Source of the DNA: Endomicrobium sp.
GTDB lineage: Bacteria; Elusimicrobiota; Endomicrobiia; Endomicrobiales; Endomicrobiaceae
Assembly (NCBI GenBank): GCA_031273645.1
Contig: JAISRM010000236.1
Location: forward strand, 1-10,666
Direction of reading: 5' to 3'
Length of the DNA: 10,666 nucleotides
Positions within the stretch are counted from its first letter, which is position 1; each line of letters opens with the position of its first letter. The notes under the pieces are model-generated. The model was given only the letters and a program-made list of their open reading frames with translations, did not search any database and was not told the DNA's origin. The position numbers and the translations under genes are program-made. Of the stretch, positions 1 through 5,959 are shown piece after piece.

Positions 1-9
1 ATTTGACTC

Positions 10-46
10 ATACTTTAAACCCTCCCTTTTTGTAGGCTTAAAGTAT
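10..46. other. AT-rich inverted repeat, possible weak terminator
   Basis: The nine bases ATACTTTAA at 10-18 are exactly complementary to TTAAAGTAT at 38-46, with a 19-nt loop, followed by TTTATT. It could be a weak terminator for a gene lying left of the window. The stem has only one G:C pair, so this is tentative. Confidence 0.25.
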
Positions 47-57
47 TTTATTACTTA

Positions 58-112
58 CTGTCCACTTTTATCTTTTAATTCCTTTCCTTATCTGTCCAGT
101 TTTAACTTTTAA
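58..112 (+). repeat. Pair of 21-bp imperfect direct repeats
   Basis: Two copies starting CTGTCCA lie at 58-78 and 92-112, 34 bp apart, differing at 2 of 21 positions (c/g at base 8, t/a at base 14). No reading frame covers them. Repeated short motifs of this kind occur at ends of some insertion sequences (IS21-type ends carry several internal repeats), but no transposase is visible, so the origin is unknown. Confidence 0.5.
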
Positions 113-134
113 ATGACAATTTTTGCCCGTTTAA

Positions 135-163
135 TTGACTTTAGAGCGTTTATTTTATATTAT
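135..163 (+). promoter_or_regulatory. Sigma70-type promoter of tRNA-Thr
   Basis: A -35 box TTGACT (135-140) and a -10 box TATTAT (158-163) are separated by exactly 17 bp. Each differs from consensus at one position. Transcription would start near 170, about 11 nt before the mature tRNA 5' end. Confidence 0.7.
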
Positions 164-180
164 GTTTAACCGTGATTGAC

Positions 181-253
181 GCCGACGTAGCTCAGCTGGT
201 AGAGCAGCGGTTTTGTAAACCGCAGGTCGTAGGTTCAAACCCTATCGTCGGCT
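181..253 (+). tRNA. tRNA-Thr (anticodon UGU)
   Basis: A complete cloverleaf can be folded. The acceptor stem is GCCGACG (181-187) with CGTCGGC (246-252) and discriminator T253. The D arm is GCTC/GAGC (190-193/202-205). The anticodon stem is GCGGT/ACCGC (207-211/219-223) with loop TTTGTAA, placing TGT at 214-216, which reads ACA threonine codons. The T arm is GTAGG-TTCAAAC-CCTAT (229-245). The 3' CCA is not encoded. It stands alone as a monocistronic unit with a promoter at 135-163 and a terminator at 271-297. Its 3' part recurs at 2356-2380. Confidence 0.96.
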
Positions 254-270
254 GATAGTATATAAAATCA

Positions 271-297
271 AAACTCCGGCAAAAATCGGAGTTTTTT
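271..297 (+). terminator. Intrinsic terminator of tRNA-Thr
   Basis: An 8-bp stem AAACTCCG (271-278) / CGGAGTTT (287-294) with an 8-nt loop is followed by a T run through 297. It ends the tRNA transcript about 40 nt downstream of the tRNA. The A-rich 5' flank may let it work on the other strand too. Confidence 0.8.
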
Positions 298-320
298 CTT
301 TTTGCCAAGATGTTATATAG

Positions 321-660
321 GGGCTAAAATCGGACAAAAAAGAATATGGTAAGACATCGCGCGGAATTTTATTTTGAGTTTGGGGATTTGAACCTAATCG
401 GGAAGGATATTTTACTCATAATTTACAGCCAAACGGCGTTTATGATATAGGAGATAAAGAAAAAGAAACTTAGAATAAACACGACAAAAGATACTTATTC
501 TATGGATGGAAACAAAGTAATTAAAGTGTCGCCAAATAAAAATCAAATAGAAGTGATTGACATAAAAAATAACTTTACTACACTTTGTATGCACGGCGGG
601 ACGCCACTACCGGATGGCAGAGGCCAGCCCATCTTGTATTTTTTTTGTAAGAAAACTTGA
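321..660 (+). pseudogene. Broken reading frame, unrecognised product
   Basis: No intact gene exists here, but protein-like sequence can be read on the + strand in two frames. One frame (378-470) gives VWGFEPNREGYFTHNLQPNG and more, and is closed upstream by TGA at 375-377. The next frame (451-660) gives a 69-codon stretch with IKVSPNKNQIEVID near its middle and HGGTPLPDGRGQP near its end, stopping at TGA 658-660. The switch falls in an A-rich run near 456-468. A third reading starts with ATG at 346 and meets TAG at 448-450. Together this suggests one gene fragment with a frameshift and a stop. I do not recognise the family. An ATG at 502 could give a 52-aa peptide but has no ribosome binding site. 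Confidence 0.35.
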
Positions 661-685
661 CGCATTTACAAGCATTTGTGATAGT
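657..685 (+). promoter_or_regulatory. Possible extended -10 promoter
   Basis: TTGACG (657-662), a 17-bp spacer, then GATAGT (680-685) preceded by TG at 677-678, an extended -10 element. Initiation would be near 692, only about 55 nt before the terminator, so the product would be a very short RNA unless the terminator is read through. Confidence 0.4.
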
Positions 686-703
686 TTTGCTATAACTTAA
701 TAC

Positions 704-746
704 AAAAATACCTCTTGGGGAAATAATTCTCAAGAGGTGTTTTTTT
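704..746. terminator. Bidirectional intrinsic terminator
   Basis: A 10-bp stem (710-719 with 729-738, one G-T wobble) with a 9-nt loop is followed by seven Ts (740-746) on the + strand. It is flanked by five As (704-708), which become Ts on the minus strand. On the minus strand it lies about 55 nt beyond the stop codon of the ATPase gene and is its likely terminator. On the + strand it would end transcripts from the 657-685 promoter. Confidence 0.75.
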
Positions 747-776
747 GCAATTCAAATATAGAGGCGCTAAAATAGG
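742..776 (+). repeat. Imperfect copy of 299-333
   Basis: The 35 bases after this terminator resemble the 35 bases after the tRNA terminator (299-333). Both start TTTTTGC, and both contain ATATAG followed by a G-rich step and CTAAAAT-GG. The match needs small gaps. A translated reading of both gives the short peptide GAKIG. It may be a duplicated junction fragment or chance in AT-rich DNA. Confidence 0.3.
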
Positions 777-799
777 CTTTTTTATGGACAAAGATGAAG

Positions 800-2008
800 T
801 TAAATATCCCAAATTGATATTGCTGTAGCGCCGGCTGATAACGGTTGTTTTTTGTCGGTTAAACAAATAAGATTTCCATACCCTAATTTTTCTATCTTGG
901 CAAAATCGTTAAACGCCTTAATGTCTGCTTGTCTTGGGGTTGACGTCTTTTTGATTTCTATGGGATAAAACTTGCTGTCCTGCTGGATAAGCAAGTCTAT
1001 TTCATTGCCATTGCTGTCTCTAAAATAGTACAAGGTCGGATTGTATCCGTTGTTATAGTATGATTTTATAATTTCGCTGATGACAAATGTTTCAAAAAAC
1101 GCGCCTGCGGAAATCCCTGTTTCCAATGACTCTGTCGTAGTCCAGCCGGCAAGATATGCTGCAAGTCCCGTATCTGTCCAATACAATTTTGGGGTTTTGA
1201 CGAGCCTCTTGGTTACATTTTTGAAATACGGCTGCAGCAAATACACAAGTCCTGACGTCCTCAATATAGACAGCCATTTTTTTGCGGTATTAACGGATAT
1301 ATCAACATCCTTTGCAATATCGGAAAGATTTAATTCTTGCCCTGTCCTTGCTGCAGAAACTTTTAAAAATTTTATAAAAGCAATTTCATCGCTTATGTTT
1401 ATGATTTTGCGCACATCTCTCTCTATGTAGGTTCTGATGTAGGAATCATAAAACCTTTGCCTGCCTTTCTCGTTTTTAGACACAACATCTGGGAAACTGC
1501 CCTGCCAAATGGCTTTGAATGTGCTTTTTGGAGTTCTGTTTGTCAAAATGCTTTTCCTGTTTTTTTTGGGCAGAAACGGTTTTTGCAGCTTTCCCTTATT
1601 CTGCGTTTCGTATATAGAAAACCCCAACATATCAAGTATGCCTACTCTGCCGGCTAAACTTTCCGTAACGCCTTGCATCAAATCAAAAGCTTGTGAACCG
1701 CTCATCCAAACCGTTCCGCGCTTATCCGAACCGTCAACAAGCATTTTTATATAGCTGAAAAGCTCGGGCGCGTACTGGATTTCGTCTATAAATATCGGCA
1801 GGTTATACAACGACAAAAAACCTTTCGGGTCTGTCTTTGCCTGCAACAATACTTCTTTATCATCAAGCGTAATATATTTTCTATTTTTAGCCGAAGCAAT
1901 TTGCATTAAAGTAGTCTTGCCGACTTGACGCGGCCCGGTAACAAGCGCAACCTTAAAGGATTTTGAAGTTTCTAAAAGGCTGCTTTCCAATGTTCTTTTT
2001 TTATGCAC
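800..2008 (-). CDS. AAA_14/DUF4143 family ATPase
   Basis: This 402-aa protein has the two-part layout of the large AAA_14 + DUF4143 family. The N-terminal P-loop ATPase carries Walker A GPRQVGKTT (25-33), Walker B IFIDEIQ (72-78, acidic pair D75/E76) and a sensor-like SGSQAF (103-108). A winged-helix-like segment (about 220-270, with a SDIAKDVDISVNTAKKWL-type helix-turn-helix) follows. The C-terminal region has GNEIDLLI (334-341) and YPIEIK (348-353), the E-x-D...ExK pattern of a PD-(D/E)XK-like fold. Family members are very common in bacterial and archaeal genomes, often in several copies, and their biological role is not settled; nuclease activity is unproven. The start is GTG (2006-2008), supported by GGAGG 5 nt upstream. 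The gene is alone on the minus strand, with a 33-bp palindrome just upstream and a bidirectional terminator beyond its stop. Length is normal and no damage is seen. Confidence 0.92.
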   Translation of the reverse strand: MHKKRTLESSLLETSKSFKVALVTGPRQVGKTTLMQIASAKNRKYITLDDKEVLLQAKTDPKGFLSLYNLPIFIDEIQYAPELFSYIKMLVDGSDKRGTVWMSGSQAFDLMQGVTESLAGRVGILDMLGFSIYETQNKGKLQKPFLPKKNRKSILTNRTPKSTFKAIWQGSFPDVVSKNEKGRQRFYDSYIRTYIERDVRKIINISDEIAFIKFLKVSAARTGQELNLSDIAKDVDISVNTAKKWLSILRTSGLVYLLQPYFKNVTKRLVKTPKLYWTDTGLAAYLAGWTTTESLETGISAGAFFETFVISEIIKSYYNNGYNPTLYYFRDSNGNEIDLLIQQDSKFYPIEIKKTSTPRQADIKAFNDFAKIEKLGYGNLICLTDKKQPLSAGATAISIWDI

Positions 2009-2013
2009 GCAAA

Positions 2014-2018
2014 CCTCC
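2014..2018 (-). promoter_or_regulatory. Shine-Dalgarno for the GTG start
   Basis: CCTCC on the + strand reads GGAGG on the minus strand, 5 nt before GTG at 2006-2008. This fixes the non-ATG start of the ATPase gene. Confidence 0.8.
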
Positions 2019-2050
2019 GTTAAATGTTTGCATATAGTTTATTACTTTTT

Positions 2051-2083
2051 ATGTAATTATGCAATGTCATTGCAAATTTACAT
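2051..2083. promoter_or_regulatory. 33-bp near-perfect palindrome, candidate operator
   Basis: The sequence is symmetric about base 2067. The inner arms TGCAATG / CATTGCA (2060-2066 and 2068-2074) are perfect and the outer arms ATGTAA / TTACAT (2051-2056 and 2078-2083) are perfect. In all, 14 of 16 base pairs match. It ends 43 bp upstream of the ATPase start codon, where a promoter should lie. A dimeric repressor site is the simplest reading. A hairpin in the 5' leader is the alternative. No well-spaced promoter boxes could be assigned around it. Confidence 0.55.
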
Positions 2084-2315
2084 AAATAAAGTTTGGCGCG
2101 GAGAAGAAGTGCGCTCTGCCGCCGTTAACAAAGAATCAGGCTCTTTTCGTTTCGGTTTAATCCGCATTCATACAAAATTATGCCGCCGGGTCTTCGTTCG
2201 GGCGAAGCTTATAATTTGCCCGCATAAAACATAGATTTTACGACTTAGGTATTGAAGTTAAGCCCGATATTTAGTAATATCTATCGGTAAATATGTATCA
2301 TTAAAAAAGCGCAAG
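2084..2315. other. Gene-free stretch with a GC-richer block
   Basis: No convincing gene is present. Bases about 2093-2235 are clearly richer in G+C than the DNA on both sides and contain a small hairpin, CTTCG-TTCGGG-CGAAG, near 2193-2208. Bases 2236-2315 are AT-rich with no recognisable motif. The block may be a repeat or a decayed piece of foreign sequence. Confidence 0.35.
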
Positions 2316-2381
2316 TCCGACAAGTGACCAAACTATGACCAAGTTGAGTTTTGTTGTCGTAGTCAAAACCCTATCGTCGGT
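2316..2381 (+). pseudogene. tRNA-Thr remnant or attachment-site copy
   Basis: The 3' part is clear: GTCGTAG (2356-2362) and AAACCCTATCGTCGG (2366-2380) match tRNA-Thr 226-232 and 237-251. Further 5', GTTTTGT (2348-2354) matches the anticodon loop region 210-216, and CCGAC (2317-2321) sits where the 5' acceptor strand would be. The distance from CCGAC to GTTTTGT is close to that in the real tRNA (38 against 35 nt). The D arm is unrecognisable and the 3' anticodon strand is missing, so it cannot fold as a tRNA. It is either a decayed whole tRNA copy or an attachment-site duplication. Confidence 0.55.
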
Positions 2382-2445
2382 TGTTTAACTGCATGATTCA
2401 TCAGCGCAGCCTATCTGTTTGCTGCATTTTCAACCGTAAAAAACA

Positions 2446-4026
2446 ATGAAAACGCGCCTTTACCTCAGTCTTAAATTCAAATTTATATTTGTAATAAGTT
2501 TTGTTGTCATTTTTACGGCGACAGTGCTTGCTGCTTTTTTTATTTATACGCAGAACAACGTTCTTGAAGAGTCTTTGGAAAGCAGAACGGAAAATATCGC
2601 AAGAAGAATAGCTAATCTCAATGAATTTCACGTTTCTATGCAGCAAAAAGAGGAGCTGCAGGATTCTGTTGAAAACGCCAGAAAAGAGGATAAAGACGTA
2701 ATTTATGCGATAATTTACGATAGAAATATATCGGAACTTGCCAAGTCGGGCATAGAAAACGTAGAAGTGAACGATTTTCTTTTCCATAATAAGCCCGATG
2801 TTACCGACGAAATGCTTTTTGGCAAAAAAAATCATAAGATAAATTCGTATAAGCTTAAGAATATACAGTTTTCCGAAGTTTTGTTTCCCATCGTTACTTA
2901 CGACCAGCTTAGAGAAATAGCCGGAGCGTCTCTTGCAAACAGCAGAATAAGAGACGACGACCGCGGGGAAATAGTAGGAATAGTAAGGGTCGGCGTTACG
3001 CTTGAAAACGTAAACGAGAAAATAGACGCTCTTTCAAAGATCGTCGTTATGATTACGGCAGTCGTAGTTTTTGTAAGCATATTCTTGGCGTTTTTATTTG
3101 TAAAAGTGCTGATAAGGCCGATAAAAGAGCTTGTTGTGGGAACGCGCAAAATAGCTAAAGGCGATTTGTCTTACCGCGTTCCTCTTACTTCGCGCGACGA
3201 ACTGAGCGACTTGGCGGAATCGTTTAATTCAATGGCGCAGGATTTAAAAAACTACGTTGACGAACTCAACGACGAAAAGCAGGATCTGTTCAAAATCAAG
3301 ACGATACTCGAACAAAGAAGCCGCGAGCTTGAGGAAACTTTGCGCAAAATACAAAGCATGCAGGAAGAACTTTTAAGATCCGAAAAATTTGCCACCATAG
3401 GCCGCCTTGCCGCTTCTGTGGCTCACGAATTAAGAAACCCTCTGGCCAGCCTCAAAAACATATCTTATTATTTTTTAAAAACCGCGGCTTTTCAAGACGA
3501 AAAGGCAAAGAAAATGCTCGATATGCTTTCGGCCGACGTCGCAAGAGCCAACAAAATCATTACCGATCTTCTCGATTATTCAAGAGCCAAAAAACTCAAT
3601 AAACTTGAAACCTATATAGACGAATTTATGGAAAAAGCCGTCGCAAACGTGCCTCTTGCGGCAAATATCAGGCTTGTAAAAAATTTCGGACATTTTAAAG
3701 CTCTTATAGATCCCGACAAAATGACGCAGGTCATAATAAATCTCGTGTCAAACGCAAAAGACGCTATGCTTTCGGGAGGAACCATTTCAATAAACGTCAG
3801 CGATAAGGGAAAAAACGTAGAGATAACGATAGAAGATACAGGAATAGGCATGAACGCCGAAACCGCCTCTCATATTTTTGATCCTTTATTTTCAACAAAA
3901 CTTAAAGGCATAGGGCTGGGACTTTCAATAGTAAAAGAAATAATAGAGTCTCATTTTGGGAAAATTGAAGTGCAAAGCGCTCAGGGAAAAGGAACAAAAT
4001 TTATTATAACTTTACCAACGGAGTAG
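2446..4026 (+). CDS. Membrane sensor histidine kinase (HK1)
   Basis: A 526-aa transmembrane kinase. Two hydrophobic helices (about 12-35 and 199-222) bracket a 160-residue extracytoplasmic region whose IVGIVRVGVTLENV ending (177-190) is typical of Cache-like sensors; the ligand is unknown. Next come a HAMP domain (about 223-275, starting at the IRPIKEL turn), a charged coiled coil (276-312) and the dimerisation domain with the H-box SVAHELRNP, phosphoacceptor H327. The ATPase domain is complete: N-box NLVSNAKDAM (432-441, N436), G1 DTGIGM (464-469), F-box FDPLFSTK (478-485), G2 GIGLGLS (488-494). It begins an operon: the response regulator starts 3 nt after its stop. The ATG at 2446 has no strong ribosome binding site, and no clear promoter was found upstream. 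Confidence 0.93.
   Translation: MKTRLYLSLKFKFIFVISFVVIFTATVLAAFFIYTQNNVLEESLESRTENIARRIANLNEFHVSMQQKEELQDSVENARKEDKDVIYAIIYDRNISELAKSGIENVEVNDFLFHNKPDVTDEMLFGKKNHKINSYKLKNIQFSEVLFPIVTYDQLREIAGASLANSRIRDDDRGEIVGIVRVGVTLENVNEKIDALSKIVVMITAVVVFVSIFLAFLFVKVLIRPIKELVVGTRKIAKGDLSYRVPLTSRDELSDLAESFNSMAQDLKNYVDELNDEKQDLFKIKTILEQRSRELEETLRKIQSMQEELLRSEKFATIGRLAASVAHELRNPLASLKNISYYFLKTAAFQDEKAKKMLDMLSADVARANKIITDLLDYSRAKKLNKLETYIDEFMEKAVANVPLAANIRLVKNFGHFKALIDPDKMTQVIINLVSNAKDAMLSGGTISINVSDKGKNVEITIEDTGIGMNAETASHIFDPLFSTKLKGIGLGLSIVKEIIESHFGKIEVQSAQGKGTKFIITLPTE
4020..4023 (+). promoter_or_regulatory. Shine-Dalgarno of the response regulator
   Basis: GGAG lies in the last codons of HK1, 6 nt before the ATG at 4030, and supports that start and coupled translation. 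Confidence 0.65.
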
Positions 4027-4029
4027 AAT

Positions 4030-5061
4030 ATGGACAGCGGGAAAAAATTGAACATTCTGATTGCCGACGACGAAGAGGGGCTGCGCTTTTCTTTAGCCAG
4101 CATTATTGAAATGGAAGGGCATGAAGTGCAAACGGCCGAAGACGGCCGGCAAGCGCTTGAACTTGTGCGCTGCAATTCTTTTGACGTAGCTTTTTTTGAC
4201 ATAAGAATGCCGGCAATGAACGGGGTTGACGCTTTTAAAGAAATAAAAAAAATAAGCCCTGAAACAATAGTCGTAATGATGACGGCTTACGCCATGAACG
4301 ATTTAATAAAAGAGTCCGTAAAAGAAGGCGCTTTTGCCTGCATAAGCAAGCCCTTTGAAATAGAAGACGTTTTAAATACCGTAAAAGAAATAGCTTCAAA
4401 ACCGGTCGCGCTTGTCGTAAGCCGCGATGCCGCTTTGCAAGCGGCGCTGCATCCTATGCTAAAATCATACGGGTATATCGCCGTAACGGATCCCGATTCC
4501 GACAAAGCTTTTTCTTATGCGCTTCGCCGCCGCCCTTCTCTTATTTTTGCGGATTTGTCGCAGTGTAATAAAGATTTTATAAGCCGTATAAAAAACGCGC
4601 TGCCCGATTTTGAGGGACTTGTAACCGTAGGAGATTCTTCTCTTGCTTTTGACGGAATTAAGCATATTGAAAAACCTGTGTCAAAACTTTCTTTTACAAG
4701 CCTGCTTTGCAAAAACATCAGAAAAAAAGTCGCCATAATAAGCGGCGATACCATAAATTCCAATAACCTTAAACTTTCCGTAGTGGCCAAAGGCTACGAC
4801 GCTTCTTATTATCAGTCTGCGGAGAATTTTTTTAAATTTCCCGACTGGATTGTTTACGACATAATTATAGCCGATTCTATTGAAGCTTCGGATCAGGAGT
4901 TTTTGTATAAAAAAATTAAAGAAACCGCAGCGCGCGCTAAGTTTATAGCGCTTGCCGATTTTGAAAATTCCATAAGCCCGAATTTAAGAGAGAAAATTTC
5001 GTATTTGCAAAAGTCTTCCGATTATCAGGCTCTTTTTAAATTGATGGAGGATGATTTGTGA
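4030..5061 (+). CDS. Response regulator with tandem receiver-like domains
   Basis: A 343-aa cytoplasmic protein. Residues 7-123 are a canonical receiver: acidic pair D13/D14, phosphoacceptor D57 in FFDIRMP, T85 in MMTAYA, and K107 in SKPFE. Residues about 125-228 look like a second, degenerate receiver: a hydrophobic strand VALVV, IFADL with D175 at the phosphoacceptor position, and EKP (214-216) keeping the Lys-Pro, but the acidic pair near its first strand is not conserved. Residues about 232-340 fit a third, more eroded receiver: strand KVAIISGD, IIIADS with D282, then KFIALAD, without a recognisable Lys. No DNA-binding, enzymatic or other output domain is visible. HK1 is its likely kinase, being adjacent on the same transcript. 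The two later domains were assigned from strand spacing and are inference; the first is certain. Confidence 0.88.
   Translation: MDSGKKLNILIADDEEGLRFSLASIIEMEGHEVQTAEDGRQALELVRCNSFDVAFFDIRMPAMNGVDAFKEIKKISPETIVVMMTAYAMNDLIKESVKEGAFACISKPFEIEDVLNTVKEIASKPVALVVSRDAALQAALHPMLKSYGYIAVTDPDSDKAFSYALRRRPSLIFADLSQCNKDFISRIKNALPDFEGLVTVGDSSLAFDGIKHIEKPVSKLSFTSLLCKNIRKKVAIISGDTINSNNLKLSVVAKGYDASYYQSAENFFKFPDWIVYDIIIADSIEASDQEFLYKKIKETAARAKFIALADFENSISPNLREKISYLQKSSDYQALFKLMEDDL
5046..5050 (+). promoter_or_regulatory. Shine-Dalgarno for the GTG start of HK2
   Basis: GGAGG sits inside the end of the response-regulator gene, 7 nt before GTG at 5058-5060. The start overlaps the upstream stop as GTGA (5058-5061), a typical translational coupling arrangement. 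Confidence 0.8.
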
Positions 5062-5951
5062 AAAAGTCCGTTAATTTTCTTCTGTTTGGCGTTTGCGCAT
5101 TTGCTCTTTTGTCTCTTGCGTTTTCAAACGCGTTTAGGCAAATTTTTGCTTTGGGCGCGGCTTTTTTTGCATTGTCGGCGTTAACGCTTTTTAATATCGT
5201 AAAAGATAAGCCGCCAAAGCCGTCTGAGACGGATATTATTTCACAAAAGCAAGAGACTTTGCCGCAAGACCCTTGCGCAATCGACAAAGAAAAATTAAAC
5301 GAAGAAAAAATAGCGGTTTTAAGCAAATTTGCCTCAGTTGTTTCCCACGATTTAAAAAATCCTCTTTCAAGCATAAAAAATATAGCGTACTATTTTACCA
5401 ATGCCGTAAAAGTTGAAGGAGAAACGCCCAATAAAATGCTTAAAATGCTTTCAAGCGAAGCCGACAGAATGAACTTGATGATAGTTGATTTGCTTGATAT
5501 GACAAGAGTTAAGCGCCTTGCTCCTTCTCTTCATTCTTTAGACGTTCTTATTGACGAGGCTGCGCGCTGCAATCAAAAAGAAAACGTTTCTTTTAGCGTC
5601 GAACAGTCCGGGTTAAACGTCTGCGTGGATCCGCTAAGATTTAAACAGGTTATACAAAGCGTTATAAAAAATTCTATGGACGCTATGGAAAACGGCGGCA
5701 GTATTTCAATAAAAACTTATCCTTACGCAGACCGCGCTGTAATTGAAATTTCCGATAACGGAGAAGGAATGGACGAAGAGACTTTAAACAAATGTTTTGA
5801 CCCGATGTTTTCTACAAGGCAGGCTAAAGCAATGGGAATGTCGCTTACTGTGGCAAAACAGATAATTACGATGTCGGGCGGCGATATAAGCGCGCAAAGT
5901 TCTTTGGGAAACGGAACAAAAATTACAATACGCCTGTCGCTTGCAAAATAA
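5058..5951 (+). CDS. Short membrane-anchored histidine kinase (HK2), eroded G2 box
   Basis: A 297-aa kinase. Two hydrophobic helices (about 5-22 and 27-47) are joined by only a few residues, so there is no extracytoplasmic sensor, and no HAMP or PAS domain follows. The dimerisation domain has H-box SHDLKNP with H97. The ATPase domain keeps the N-box Asn (N205 in IKNSMDAM), G1 DNGEGM (233-238) and F-box FDPMFSTR (247-254). The G2 region reads AMGMSLTVA (258-266) where HK1 has GIGLGLSIV, so two of three glycines are lost, and the first N-box Asn is Ser201. The dimerisation region is clearly similar to that of HK1 (KNI-YYF after the H-box, DLLD further on), suggesting duplication. Catalytic activity may be weak or absent; phosphatase or partner function is possible. 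It is the third gene of the operon. Confidence 0.88.
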   Translation: MKKSVNFLLFGVCAFALLSLAFSNAFRQIFALGAAFFALSALTLFNIVKDKPPKPSETDIISQKQETLPQDPCAIDKEKLNEEKIAVLSKFASVVSHDLKNPLSSIKNIAYYFTNAVKVEGETPNKMLKMLSSEADRMNLMIVDLLDMTRVKRLAPSLHSLDVLIDEAARCNQKENVSFSVEQSGLNVCVDPLRFKQVIQSVIKNSMDAMENGGSISIKTYPYADRAVIEISDNGEGMDEETLNKCFDPMFSTRQAKAMGMSLTVAKQIITMSGGDISAQSSLGNGTKITIRLSLAK

Positions 5952-5959
5952 AAAATAAA

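Larger units (their letters stand above)
237..2380. mobile_element. Possible decayed tRNA-targeted island
   Basis: The last bases of the tRNA (AAACCCTATCGTCGG, 237-251) recur exactly at 2366-2380 in the same orientation, and GTCGTAG recurs just upstream of each copy. A tRNA 3' end duplicated at the far edge of an insert is the classical footprint of site-specific integration by a tyrosine recombinase. The 2.1 kb between the copies holds a broken frame, an orphan promoter, an ATPase of a widespread accessory family and a palindrome. No integrase, relaxase or excisionase gene is present, so any element is a remnant. The alternative is a simple duplication and decay of the tRNA gene. Confidence 0.35.

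Noticed and set aside
381..396. Antisense match to a tRNA T-loop (GGTTCAAAT)
   Set aside because: Only the nearly universal T-loop core matches. No acceptor, D or anticodon stems can be built around it.
412..594. 60-codon minus-strand frame
   Set aside because: The product is dominated by Phe/Tyr/Ile as expected of the reverse of AT-rich DNA, and the opposite strand holds more protein-like sequence.
2028..2234. 68-codon + strand frame
   Set aside because: It runs across the palindrome and the GC-richer block, has no ribosome binding site, and its product is arginine/cysteine-rich with no domain pattern.
2405..2425. GCAGC...GCTGC hairpin before HK1 as a regulatory element
   Set aside because: The stem is only 5 bp with a long loop and no supporting context.
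2401..2835. 144-codon minus-strand frame over the start of HK1
   Set aside because: It lies opposite a clear kinase frame, and its composition is that of antisense shadow sequence.
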